A stretch of DNA of 64,000 bases from Cordia subcordata (taxonomy: Eukaryota > Streptophyta > Magnoliopsida > Boraginales > Cordiaceae): positions 24,530,001 to 24,594,000 of the forward strand of contig JAPTOF010000003.1 in assembly GCA_028554755.1 (NCBI GenBank), given 5' to 3'. This document shows, piece after piece, positions 11,701-24,600 of this stretch. Made by a program: the position numbers and the translations under genes. How positions within the stretch are numbered: position 1 is the stretch's first letter; each line of letters starts with the position of its first letter. The notes under the pieces are model-generated. The model did no database searches. It was given only the letters and a program-made list of their open reading frames with translations, and was not told where the DNA came from.

Positions 11701-12878
11701 CAATTATAATAAAAATAATTTTGATAATTTGTCAACTATTGAATTTTTCATGACATTAAGAGAAAATTCATTGAGAGAGGAAAAGGTTGATATTCTATAC
11801 TACATTAGTATTTTGTTGAGGCTAATTTGCACTGCAATCCGCAAGCACTTGATACACTAAGATGGATAATAAACTCGGTTAACTCTAGACATGAGTGTTT
11901 TTTATTTAAGATATTCTTAAGTTACATTTGGTTGGGGATTAATCTTTATTAGGCCGAGAATAGTAAAGAAAACGCCTCCCAACAAATGTATTTTTTAAAA
12001 TTCAAATTCATATTCTTCTTTTTGCGAGATAAACCACTACTAACTTAACTAATAACTTGTTAGTAAGGTAATTATTATTATTTTTTCCCTCCTTCCGGTG
12101 TGAACGCTTTGATATTGTGAGATTTCACTTTGAATGCTGAGGAATGAATTTCAATTGATAGTATCCAAGTGGGATCAGTTGCTAAAGCCAATGGTCAAAC
12201 ATTTCGGTCCTGGTTCATTAAGGTGTAGTGGTGAACACTGTTAAGGACAAAACAGGCTTATCTCATGAATTGATCGGACGTTTATTTTGTACCTCTCGTG
12301 CATATGTTAATGTGGTAAACTTTTGATGGATTGTTCATTATCCATTTTTACTTGAAACTTACTTTTTCAGTAAGTACTCAAAATAATACTTGTTAATGAT
12401 GACGCAACTGACAAATTTTGATAGGAAAGTGCATTTGTATAGTAGCACTATGTACTTGAGATTTAAAAGTTTTGAGTTTGAGTTATTGATGAGTTTATAC
12501 AAAAATCATTATTAATTCTTTTTTAAATAAAAAAGGGGCAATTTCTTAAAATGATAGTTATTAATAACTTAATACGCAACAACTAACTAGTGAGTCCCAC
12601 TTTGCAACACAAATTCATATAAATATTAAAGCATTACATGCTGTGGTTTATTTAAACCAATAATTCCAATTTTGACGGAAATGGCCTTTCAAGAAAACTA
12701 GAAAGCTTTTCCTGCCTCTCTTCTACATTGTAATGATTTCCCCTCAGAAAGTGATTCAAAAGATGTCCTCAAAGACTCTATTTCAGTTGGTAGAGTATAA
12801 TGAGTAATGCAAAGAAACTAACAACTTTAAATCTTTATTTAGGGTTTGAAAAGTTCATGAGCTTTACAAGAATCTATT

Positions 12879-12880
<2 letters not shown>
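8710..12880. other. Intergenic AT-rich DNA
   Basis: No gene recognised. At 11450-11680 there is a phrase (tagctttttaccccgtgc) of a type common at plant transposon ends, with a GC-richer patch near 11630 that could be the partner end. At about 11934-11989 a tiny inverted pair (catttggttgggg and cctcccaacaaatg) may be a miniature MITE. Scattered frames of 60-100 codons are low-complexity and were not called. Confidence 0.4.

Positions 12881-12930
<50 letters not shown>
12881..12930. repeat. (AT)n microsatellite
   Basis: An uninterrupted run of AT dinucleotides about 50 bases long. Confidence 0.95.
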
Positions 12931-12934
<4 letters not shown>

Positions 12935-13678
12935 TCATTTAAAATTCATTCGTGTTACTTTTAAAATTTGTAACATTGAAACAAATCATATAGACTTTGT
13001 ATTTCCAATATTATAGTTTTAAATTATCAAATCTAGAATATGATAGTTTCTGGTCTTTCGCATGAGAGAAAAAGAAATGAGTTCCGAAATAAAGATTTTA
13101 TTTAAATTAACGAGTCAAAATATCTCATCATATTCCCAATGGAACATTGTATATGCAAGTTTTGCATCTATGAAATACACGTGTCATTTATTCAATTTGA
13201 GGTACACAGCGTCCATTATAACTGAATTATTTGTTTATCATAATTCATAAAAGAAATCTAAAATGTGATGAATTCTCAATATAGTTTCATAACTTTTAAA
13301 AATTTTACCTAAAAATATAAATATTACAAAAAAACTATTAGCTAGATTCAAATATCATAAAGATATAAGTGAGTTCGTCCAAATTGACTTTGGTTTTTTT
13401 TTTTTAGGTAACTTCTTAAAAAAATATATTTTTTGGAGACCCAAATTTTTAACTTAAAAGGAAAAAACAATTATCAGAGACAAGCTGAAATGAAAAATTA
13501 GATAGGTCATGATGGTTTAGAAGATTCGGAATAGTACAGATAGGTCCGCGAGTACAGGCGCTTGGACATTTCAAACACAGTCTTTTTCTACATTTGCGCT
13601 TTCACTTTCGGGTTGGTATGATGATATTGACACACCTTCTTCAAGTACACCCAACCCCAAGGGCCAAACCCAATTTTT

Positions 13679-13924
13679 TTTAAAAGGGTTAACCAAAGGA
13701 GAACCCCTTTCCCACCTGGCCAGAGGCCCCTTAACCAGGCGGGAGGTAAATCGAGGGATGTGCGTGAGTGGCAGCCCGACCAGGGAGAGGACCAAAGGGC
13801 GTGGAAATCCAAAGAATGCCCGCAATATTTCAATGAGATCGCGCCACACTGACTGATCTCACATCGCGTGTCACCACCCTAATCACCTGGCCACTTACCA
13901 ACTCACCTATGCCCCTGGGGGCAT
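13679..13924 (-). mobile_element. tRNA-derived SINE, copy 2
   Basis: Same family as 8345 and 40931, in reverse orientation. The A box complement ccacttaccaactcac is at 13891-13906. The B box region is degenerate (tgactgatctcac where copy 3 has gactcgatccc), so this copy is probably not transcribable. A 14-bp target duplication caaacccaattttt lies at 13665-13678 and 13925-13938. Frames on the minus strand at 13571-13849 are read-through of this element. Confidence 0.88.
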
Positions 13925-13939
13925 CAAACCCAATTTTTG

Positions 13940-15297
13940 AATTGTCCACATCCCGCCCAAGGCTTCGGAGGTGCCATGATGAAAATATATCCGTTAATAA
14001 TGTTACAATTGAAATTTAACGATAACGTAAGTACATAAATGTGATGAGATCTCAATGTAAAGAAAATACCGTCAAGCTAATGCTTACTATGTGAATCTGT
14101 GAAACATGTTATAAACATTAAGAATTCACACTTCTTGAAACCATACTAAGTTATAACATAATGTAACATGAATTTTTTTCCCCATCTATTAAAATCCAAT
14201 TAAACTCATTTCCTTGAGGAAAAGAAAATTGGGTTACTTAGGATGTGAAGCAAAGAAATATAGAGAATCATTATATATAAATTATCAATTCTAGTGAATC
14301 TCATAAACATTTGTTTGTTTTTGGAGGTAGACTTTCTAAAAATCCATAAATTTTCATGTATTATTTTATTCTTTTGTAGGTTGATCATGAGTTAATCCTT
14401 TTCACTTAAAAGCAAAAAGAGAACATTCCTTTCTATGTTCAATAATCATCTCTAACTCCCCCATGATGCCCCTTTAGAAAGTTAACCACAAGATTTCAGT
14501 TGATAAAAAATGCAAGGTGTTTAAACTTTACAGCCGAAAACACCAAAAATTCCTTTTTTCTTCTTTTTTTTGGTTGGCGGAATTAGTAGAAACACCAAAA
14601 CTTTACCATTATGCACTTTAAGCAAACAAATGGTCATGCTACAAAAGCATCTTTATTGCATAAAATCGGGTTCAAAAGTATTTATCAACGCGGTAAAGCA
14701 ATCTCAAAAATGAAAATTAGTGAGATTAATACGTATTATGTATCTATAAGGTAATTCAATGTATTTGTCCGGAATTAGTAAAAGTTGCAACCATACACAT
14801 GCACAATGGTTGATATTAATCCACAACTATACATGGTCAGTCTCGTATTGTTGTTTGCTTGTTTGATTTGTCTCTAAACTTTGCTCGCTTAATTTTTTTT
14901 TTTCTTATTAGAGTAGAAAAATAAATAAAAAACACAATAGATATGCGAAAATTTTTATATTTTTAAAAATATCTAAAATGATTCAAATTAAAGAGACAAT
15001 AATTAGTCAATCCAATCAAACTCATTTTGTCACTTGTTAGCCACCCAAGTCCACAAATAAGAAAAACGCGAGGAAAGGTAATAGGTGGGTCCCACAAAAA
15101 GAGGGATAGAAGTGGAAACAAGAAGAGTCGCCCGAGTAGATGGTCAAAGAATCGGTAAAAGACCGCCAACCGCACAGCACTAAAAAGAGCCAAGGCTTAA
15201 CGCAATCAACAGCAGAGTGGAATCGTGTCTTTTCATTCAAGTACTACTGCTGACTTACTTTGGCCTCTTCTCACTTCTTCTCTCTATAGCAGACTCA
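13940..15297. other. Intergenic, promoter side of the remorin gene
   Basis: AT-rich to about 15000, then GC-richer and mixed from about 15040 to 15240, which is the likely core promoter and upstream regulatory region of the remorin gene. I could not fix a TATA box with confidence. Confidence 0.4.
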
Positions 15298-15350
15298 CTT
15301 TTTGTGTGTGTGTGTGAGAGAGAGAAGTAGGTGGATAGATTAAGAATCTA
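15298..15350 (+). promoter_or_regulatory. Remorin 5' leader with (TG)n(AG)n tract
   Basis: A pyrimidine-rich stretch (cttcttctctctatagc, about 15276) is followed by a TG run and an AG run, then the start codon at 15351. Such CT/GA tracts are common in plant 5' leaders. The transcription start is not determined. Confidence 0.45.
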
Positions 15351-18300
15351 ATGGAGTACGAAAGGATTCACAAAGTTCAGGTACTTTGTCCTTGTTTTTA
15401 TGTGTGTACATTTGTTTAAATATTTTTGTTTTAAGATAAATTTGATGTGTTTAAGCTTCTTTCTGACGTGGGTTTGTGTTAAGATGATCACACTGCGTGT
15501 AAAAATGGGTAAAAGACTTGATTTTTATGCATGAGTGTGTATATGTGTGTGAATTTCTTTCGTTTTTAGAGAATTTGGTATGTTTGTTTCTTCTCTATGA
15601 GTCGAGGTTGTTTAAAGATTATCAAATGTGTGTAAGAATTGTGAAGAAAAAGACTTGATTTTTATGCTTTTGAAATGCTTGAGAGAGTGTGCGTGAAATG
15701 TTTTTATTTCAAGAGAATCTGATCTATATTTTGTTTTCTTTGTGAGATGGGGTTGTCTTAAAATGTTTAAATGTAAGGGAAAACTGGAAAAAGAATAAAT
15801 GCATTTGGAATGTTTTGTTTCATCTTGATTTTTCAATTTCTTTTATTGTTGCTATTAAATTTATATTTGATTTTTTATGGGTGAAATATTTTATTTTAAG
15901 AGAATTTGATGTCTTTGCTTCCTTGTGATATGGGGTTGTGTTAAAATGATAAAAATGCGAGTTAATAATCGAAAAAAGATTTAATATTTATGCATTTGAA
16001 ACATTTTCTTTATGGTTTTAATAATTTTCCGTACCAAAGCTGCGAAGTTCTATGTTTGAGTATCTCTGCGTCTTCATTTAAAGAGTTTTCATGTTCTGTT
16101 TCTTTCTGAGTTGAGGTTATGTTAAAACGATAAAATTTGAGTAAAAATAGGAAAAAGATTTTGACTGTATGCATTTAGAATTTTCACTTTGCCTAGTTTT
16201 CGAAGATTTTTCTTTCCAATGCATTATGAGTTGGTTAGATTATTCGATAATTGTTTAAAAATGAGTGATTAATGCCTTTCTGTAGCACGGATTCTACTTT
16301 TTTTCTTCAAAAGTTTGAAGCTTTTCTGAGTTTCTTTGGTGGGGCTGTTTGCTTTTGGAACTAATTGATTGAATTTGGTTTCTTTTGTGGCTTTTGAATA
16401 GAATGGTATAATATCTCCAAGTAAGTTGAGAATGAAGCTAATAGGGCCTCACCACCAAAGGAAAAAAGAAGGATCAAACAGTAATTCGGCAAGAACATCT
16501 CCTTCGAAGCTTCAAGATGCTGATTTTGTAAAAAGCAGTTTGTTAGCTACCCAAAGTGGTGATTTTGAGGAGGAAGGTACTCGAAATTTTTTGCTACAGT
16601 TTGAGTTTTGCACTTTGGCTTCGTACTTGCATTCAGTATTTGATTTTCTTTCCTATGTATAAGATGTTCTTCATAAATTAACACCATCTTGGTTTTTGTT
16701 TTTGTTATTTGTTATTTGTTTATTTTTTCTCCTTCAAGTAAAACAGATGCATATTGGCTGCTTTAGGCATAATAATGTTTTACTTGGCCAAAAGTTAAAT
16801 TGATCCTGACATGATGAAACTCATTAGTATCTGTTGACTTTAGTGCTCAATTAAAGCATTTACTTTTTGATTTTGCAGCTTCTGCTGCAGAATTTCCATC
16901 CATGAATTTATCTGAAAGTTCAGACATACCTACTGCTCAAGTTGATCAAAGTTCATGCCCACCTACTGAGCTAATGCCAAGAGAAGATGAAACAACTGAC
17001 CATGTTAGATTACAAATATTCTTGAAGGGTGATAGTTGTAATTCTAGTTCAGTACACCCCGTAAAAACCAGTGAAGACGATTATCTTGATTATGACAGTA
17101 CTTCTAGCTTCGAGTTTCATAAAGGGGAGAGGTCGCTGCACCATCACGTGAGTAGGTCGTTCTCCAGACCCATGCCATCCAAGTGGAATGATGCAGAGAA
17201 GTGGATAATGAATAGGCAAAATGTCCAAGCTAATCATTCTAAGAAGCCTTATTTACAGAACCAAGTGAACCGAGTACATGCGACGAATTTTGCTAGAGTT
17301 GCTCCGGAGGCTGCTAATTATGAGAATAAATTATCAGTTAAGCGAGTTGATTTTTGTCAACCTGCACCACAAATGGGACAGGATAAGTTTGACTTTGTTC
17401 CCTCTAGGTCTCAGGCTAGTTGTGGTCAAGGAAATGCAGCCAATGCCTTAATCGATTTGTGCCCAGGAAGTAAGGATTTAATGGAGTTGGACAGTAGCAA
17501 TTCATCTGCAGGTAAAGTCACATTTCCTTATGCTGTTATCAGATTTTAAATTGGAAAGGCCTGACTCTTAGATGCTAAAAGAATGTTGTTTGTGCAGCAG
17601 GGCATATCGTGCTCATTCAAGTTACCTTTCCCTTCCTCCCCCCCCCCCCCCACCCCGCCCCCTTTTTTTCCAAGCAAAGCTAATATAATCATCTAATTTA
17701 GATTCTAGACTTGTGGGCGGGAGTTGAAAATTCTCACCGTCCTGGTTCTGATGTACAAGTAAATGGTAGAGAAGTTTCTAATACACTTTTGGAAAGGCAC
17801 TAGGAAGCGATTAATTTTATTAGTTAAGTCTTTACTGGTCTCTTAAGGTATTTCTTCATATCAACTAGTTCACTTCCAGAGATACTATTGCAGTTTGGAA
17901 GGAAAGAGTATAGTTGCATTTTAGAATGGAATTGGAGCAAAATAAAGTGATTCACTGACTGAAGTTAACCCCGCAGATATCACTTCTTTTACGTATTCGA
18001 ACAAATTTCATTCTTCTTTCTTTTTTCCTCTCTGATCCCGCTTCTCCTTCTTCATTGTGGGCTCTTGTCTCACTAAATTCGCTATTTGTTATGTAGGTAC
18101 TCCGGCAATACGATCGGTATCAATGAGAGACATGGGAACAGAAATGACTCCAATTCCAAGTCAAGAGCCTTCTAGGACTGCTTCTCCTTTGGGAGCAACA
18201 ACTCCAATCCGCAGCCCAACTTCCTCTATCCCATCAACTCCCCGAAGAGAACCAGCTCCTACACCGACAGATCACTTCATCGATAATGCACCTCAAAATT

Positions 18301-19342
18301 CAATAGAAAACAGCAAAAGCGAACTGTCAGAGCAAGAGCTAAAACTGAAGACAAGAAGAGAGATTGTTGCCCTAGGTGTTCAACTTGGAAAGACGAACAT
18401 TGCTGCTTGGGCAAGCAAAGAAGAGAAAGAGAAGAGTTCTTCAGATGGTGGACCCTCTGATCCAGATGAAGTTGAACGACTTGAATTTGCAAAACGAGCA
18501 GCTACTTGGGAGGAAGCTGAGAAATCGAAACACACTGCAAGGTTTCACCAGCAGAACTAATGCTTACCAAACTCAGATCTGTAGCATTTCTTTTATGTTA
18601 CTTGCATTATTTAAAGACATACTGAATGGAATTTTGTCAACTTTTCAGTTTTAAGCGTGAAGAAATAAGAATCCAGGCATGGGAAAGTCAGCAGAAAGCA
18701 AAGCTTGAAGCAGAGATGAGGAGAATTGAGGTACCACAATTCTTTCCTCTTCCCATCAGCTGTTGGTCCCAGAAAGCAATTGCAGATGGAAACTAAAATC
18801 TAGAATCCTTTGACTAAACTGTACTTCATCTGGGAAATGGTCTAGTCCGATCTGAATTCAGATGGCTTAAGAAATGCGAAAACTCAATTTTGTGGCTCTT
18901 AATATGAGTTGCTGAATATTTTAGCGTAATTTAATGTTTGAGCAATAAAATTGTCTAGTATTTAGCTATTTGCAGCATTATGCCTTTGAAATCTCTTTCG
19001 TGTACCCTTTTGCATTTGCCTTGTGTATAATATTCCCACGCGCCAAAAGAAATGGAGAGAGATGAGAATATGATTAATGGGAATTCTAAAAGGGAAAAGG
19101 ATTTTGAAAAGATTCTGATGAAAATTATTTTCTTTCAGGCCCAAGTGGAACAAATGAGAGCACAAGCTCAAGCGAAGATAGTGAAGAAGATTGCAATGGC
19201 TAGGCAAAAGAAAGAAGAAATGCATGCAGCAGCTGAAGCCAGAAGAAATCGACAAGCTGAAAAAGTTGCCGGACAGGCCGAATACATCCGCCAAACAGGT
19301 CGACTTCCATCGTCCTCTTTCATATGTTGTGGCTGGTCCTAG
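15351..19342 (+). CDS. Remorin family protein, long type
   Basis: Six exons join in phase: 15351-15380, 16402-16576, 16879-17511, 18097-18541, 18649-18730 and 19139-19342 (TAG at 19340), encoding 522 residues. The start MEYERIHKVQ and the exon 2 opening NGIISPSKLRMKLIGPHHQR are typical of long remorins. Residues about 1-330 are polar and probably disordered. The remorin C-terminal domain starts around SELSEQELKLKTRREIVALG in exon 4 and is Ala/Glu/Lys-rich coiled coil through EEIRIQAWESQQKAKLEAEM and VEQMRAQAQAKIVKKIAMAR. The protein ends SSSFICCGWS; the paired cysteines are a likely S-acylation anchor to the plasma membrane, as known for remorins. Remorins scaffold membrane nanodomains. Intron 1 is long (1,021 bp) and intron 3 contains a poly-C tract. 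It is convergent with ARF6 downstream. Splice sites are inferred by phase and homology; exon 4-5 joins as Ala-Ser-Phe-Lys. Confidence 0.95.
17638..17663. repeat. C-rich tract in remorin intron 3
   Basis: A run of cytosines interrupted once by A and once by G. It is simple sequence with i-motif/G-quadruplex potential on the opposite strand. Confidence 0.85.
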
Positions 19343-21665
19343 GGAATTTAGAAAGTAACTCAGACTGGCTCCAAAAATCCAGTACAGTGACTTCTTCAGA
19401 CCAGATTTTTCTTTTTCTTATACTAGCTTGTTATAGTTATTCTCAAAAGGTGTTGCCCTGAACCTCATACATCTTTGTCTCTGTATTCATTGAGCAATGA
19501 ATTCTGTAACTCATGTCGCCGTGATATTTCTGCATCTCTGTTGTGAAATTCTGGTAACTTACGTTCCAAAGGCTCTGTAAATATATACTAGGTCGACTCG
19601 AATCTTTATCAACTTAGATTTTATGAAGTTTTTTATAAGAGGATTTCGAGTTCTTGGTGGATCGGGTGCAAGGTTTGTAATATCTACTCCAGGAGTGGAC
19701 ATAAAATTTGTTTAGTAGAAACTAATGACCCAATTAAATAATCATCTGGTTCTTTTTCCAGTGGGAGTTAAATGATCTTGTTCAGTCTAAAAATATTTTT
19801 AAAACATATTTCTAAAAGATGCAATTTCCATCGCTGATGGTTCCCCCAGCGGCCCAAGAGCATATCCACACTTGTCAACACCGGCATTAGTCCTGTGAGA
19901 AAAAGTAATGATTATGAGATGGTGACACAGTTATTTGACCCCCACTCTCAATGGTTTTAATCACTTTCATCGTAAATGCATCATCAATTCACCGACACAT
20001 AATGTTGCGAGAAAATTTATTTCCATTTCAGGGTAATTTCAAGTATTCGTTTTTATCTTCAATATAAAAAGGTCTTGTAAACGACTATTGTTGTAAGAGG
20101 TGTTTCTTGAAGAATCTCCTCCTCCAATATGGACCTCTAATTTCAGTGTCATTTACACGACTAGAATCCTCTCATATAACTGACTCTTTCTATCCCAAGG
20201 ACTCTGCCATCTAATGTCTCTTTCCGTGTCTTTAAAGGGATCATAAAAATGGCTTTTACTCCAAAGGCCTTTCGATGGTTTGGTCTCTCTGATACAGTAC
20301 GTCTCTAACATATTCACGAGCAATACCAAACCAAGCCAGTAACTGTAACATTGAAAGTGTTCACGTGCGTAAGCAGCAGAACATCAGCCACCATCAAATC
20401 ATCCCATCTTGAAGCTGATCAGACAGGAACAATATTATCAGCATTTCATCTTCTACTATAAAGTAGATAATTGAATCTGAATTCTCTTATAGCCTTACGA
20501 AAGAAATATAATGGTGGTGAAAAGCCCCGTTCTCATTGAATTATAGCTCAAAAATAACTACTGGAAAATGCTGAGTAGAACTTTCACATGCAAAGGAGTA
20601 CAGATTGCTTCTTCGTAAAAGGTTTTCACAACCTCATTCAAATTACCATATAGAAAAATTATAAAATTTAAGACTACCGAATGCTCGTGTGAACTGCGTA
20701 ATCCTCTAACATTACAAAGTTACGAGAAAATTCATTTCGGAATAACCATGCACTGTGCTAAATACATCTCCTCACGTGCAAACAAACAGGTCGCTTGTGT
20801 GTAAGCATCAGAAGATGGAGCCAAATGTGTCCGAAACCAAAAAGGGCTCACCCAACCCCACCCTTGCTTAGAGTTTTCTTAGGGTTGTTGGAACGCCAAC
20901 CCTACCCTTAAATTGGCAGGCGCCATTATTGTTAGATGGTGGCTTTGCATTGTCACAAGTCCATTCCTCCAAGTCTCTTATCTTTTTCGGCAACCCCACA
21001 TGTCTAGCCTGGCATGGAATACATGCAAACTCCCTTTTGATCTTCTGCATTGATAAGATATTTCTGCATTCGTCATAACACACCATAGGTGTGGAGAAAG
21101 CTTGAGAAAGACCTCATGAGCGCGTGGACCTACGCGCATTGTAAGACCCACAGGTGGCTCTCAACCGTTAGGGTAGTTGGTCGCTTACAAGACCACCCAC
21201 CTAAAGATATCGAAAGTTTCGCTACCCGTGCAAAAGAATGCATATACATATATATATGGTCCATGAGAGAATAGCAATAAACTGGCACAAATGTAAAGAA
21301 AGCTGTTGTACTTTACTCTCCTCCGCTTTCCTCTGTTTGTGCTTTTCTTGCAAGCCTAAAATCGTATGGCCAAATGTGAAGTAAAACCACCGTTCATGCA
21401 GACTTCACAGGTTAAATGCTAAAAGCAGGCGAAGCTTAAGCAGAAAGGCATTGCATTATAATAACATAGATTAGATATTTCACAAACACTTACTGTAAAA
21501 AACGAATATAGCCTAGTGTGTTTCAAGGCATAGAAAGAGGCATCTATCTGACAGCATCTATATAAGCTGCACTCAAGAAACAGGCATTTACTTTCTATTA
21601 CAAGAATTGGCAAGGAAATTCTAATATTACAAAGAGTAGTGAGCTCCTTGACCGGTAAAATTGTC
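19343..21665. other. Interval between the convergent remorin and ARF6 genes
   Basis: About 2.3 kb holding both 3' UTRs. A GC-richer patch at 20840-21210 contains a 72-codon minus-strand frame (20868-21086) with six cysteines but no motif I recognise. I did not call it as a gene. No repeat family seen elsewhere in the window is present here. Confidence 0.5.
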
Positions 21666-24600
21666 TTAGTAGTCCAGAGATCCAACAGACATGATCCCAG
21701 TGCTCACATTCCTATGCTCCTGTCTGCTAACATAATCATCACAGGTGCTATTGGGAAGCCTTGGAATTGGAACCGAGCTTGGAAGGCTTACGACTCGTTT
21801 GCCCATCTGCTGCACCTCTTCTGGCGAAAGTATCTTGATACACCATACACTGTTTACGAACTCCCTGCAACGTAATGAAAAAAGTGAAGATCAAATCTGA
21901 ACAAGGAATATAATGTACTTGTTAGAAGCCTTCACAAACACCAAGGTTACAAATATAGTTGTGAAGTAATCGATGATAACTACATATGGAAATGCGTGGA
22001 TGTTGCTTTTTGTGTCTTGATATTTCAAAATCACAGTGATATTAAACCAGTTAACATTCTGTACTTGTTAGCACACAATCATATGCACATAAAAGATATT
22101 AAAAGAAAGAGAAGCATGAATCCCGTGTTGTTAAGAGCCAATAAATGTGCTAGAACTACTGCTAATGTTTGACACCAAGGTTGTGTCAAGCTAACAGATG
22201 CCCATTCTTCCCCTTAAGCATATTCAAATGAGATAACTGAGAAAAGAAAATGAGGTCAAAATTTCCATGTGATAGCTGTAGACAAAGAAACTCACTGCCA
22301 GGGACCATCACCGAGGAGAAGCTCGTCATTCTCCTGGTCAACAAATACAAGCTGCCAGCCTGATCTCAAAGGGTATTCCAACTGGCCTTCAAGGCCAAAC
22401 ATGCGAGCGAGCTCACTGCGCAGCTCATGATAGCTGCTAAATTTGGAGATATCTAGCGATCTTCCGAATGACCCTGACTTGTAAACCTGCCATCAATGGA
22501 GATACTTATGTTAAAAACCCCATGTTCTTTGTAAGAACATATTTGCACAAGCAGGTCCAAGCAATAGCTGGATGAGACCTACAAGAAAGTAGGGTATAGA
22601 TTACAGAAACACCAGCCCCGCAAAAAATCAAAACAATAGGATACAAAGATATGTTTTGCCCTGTTAGGTGGTTAAGGAGAGAAGGCTTTGGTTGGCAAAT
22701 AAAGAGACCATACTCAATCATCCAGAGGAGGTGAGGGAACGAAATGTGTAAGACAGTAGCATTGATGCCAAATTGAGATATATCGGGCAACTTACCTTGA
22801 CGAAGGTTCTGTTAGTTGAGTTTTCTTGTCCAACAATTTCAGAAGCATGCAGGAATCCTGATTCATTAATAAAACTGGAATGCGTCATTGCTGGACTCAC
22901 TGAGAAATCAGTACCTGCGGTACTCATATAGGTTCGAGAAGCAAGTGGTATTGTTGTGGAGTTGCTGTCGTTAACAACTGACATCCCGTTATGCAAAAGA
23001 AGAGAGCAGGAATCAATATTGACCCCAAAAAGTAGGTGATTCTGAGGATCATTGCTTTCTTCCTGGCCTATCGAGCACTCCCTACCAGGAAATGGTGGCA
23101 AAGAAACAGCATTTTGGGATATGCTTGCATTGGGTGAACCCAACTGATCCATCTGGGCTGAAATACATTGTGATGACCCAGAAGGAAGAAGAGGATCAAC
23201 TGCAACCCGCTTTGGAGGCCAGCCAGTGGAAGACATAAAGGTGCTTGAGCGAGGCACACTGAGAAGATGAGCTGCTTCATCCTGGGGGACGGAACCCATT
23301 AGACTGTGTAGTGGAGATATGATAGAGCTGGTGGCAGGGTTTGCATTGGAGTCAGACAAGTTCATCTGCTGAGTGGAAGAGATGATTTGCATTGTTGTTG
23401 AGCAGGCTTGAGAATTAGGAGTTGATTGAGGCTGGATGGCTGAAGACTCAGCTTGAGAGTTGGAACCCAATTGAGGCAGGCCAGAAACAACACCACAAAC
23501 TTGCTGATGATCAATTAATCGTTGGTGTTGCTGTTGCGGAGGATGTTGCCGTGGCTGATGCTGGATATTACTAAATAAATTCTGACGCTGCAGAAGATTT
23601 GCCTGAGACTGAGTTTGCAGCTGAAGAAGATCTGCCTGAGAGTGATTTTGCGCCTGGGATTGGTTTTCTGGAAGGCTTTGGAGAAAGGTAGGTTGAACAA
23701 GAGATTGTGGCAACATCGGATGCTGAATTAGACCAGGAGGTCTGTTTGCAATACCTTGCTGCTGAAATTGAAGAAATGATGCGAGGGCCTGTTTGGAAGG
23801 ATCCACATTCCTCATCTCTTGAAAAGCAGCTGCAGCCATAGCTTGGTAAACATCATTTTGCATGCCAATCATTGAGGGATCAAGCCTTGGCTGCATCCAG
23901 GGCGTTACCCCAGTTCCTGGGAAATTAAGAGACTGCATTCCACGTTCTCCCATATCTCCGTGGAGCCACACGAGAGAAGAATTCATTCCCATATCATCTT
24001 TCATACCTATTATGAAGAACACATGTACTCAACCTCACAGAATTACAATATTAGATCCTACCAGTCAAGCAGTGGATAGAAATCAATCAGAAAGGCTAAA
24101 AAAGGGACTAGAAGTCTGGAAATTTAGTTAAGGCAGGGCTGATCCCCCCGGCAAGACCTCAAAATTATACATTTATACTGCAACGGAAGATTAGGAGATT
24201 CACAGTCTTCCATCATTTTTCTTTTCTGCCACTCGGTCCGTTGGGTTTGGTTTTGGTGTTCTGTGGGCTGGTTGGGACCCCCGCGCGCACACCGGGGGGG
24301 GGGGTGGATTTGTTCTCATGGTAACAAAGAGGTGCATAATTCCAAAAAAGTACTCATTTACCACTGAAGGCAGGCAATCCTGGTGGCCAAGGTCGTTTAA
24401 GCCTCAGAGGAAATGTTGATGAATACATGGGAAATGTTGTCAGAGGTTCAATCTCCCACAGTGATACTCGCAGTTGCCTCTCTCCAGCAGTAGATTCATC
24501 CCAGCCGACCTGCACAATTAAGAGACAAAAATGTTAAAACTGTTGCGTGCACATGTTAAAAAAATCATGTTGTCCCATTCTAAAACCACTTTGTGCTAAT

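Noticed and set aside
18057..18096. Upstream extension of remorin exon 4 with its own ATG
   Set aside because: Phase and the conserved GTPAIRSVSMRD block place the acceptor at 18096; the sequence before it is intron.
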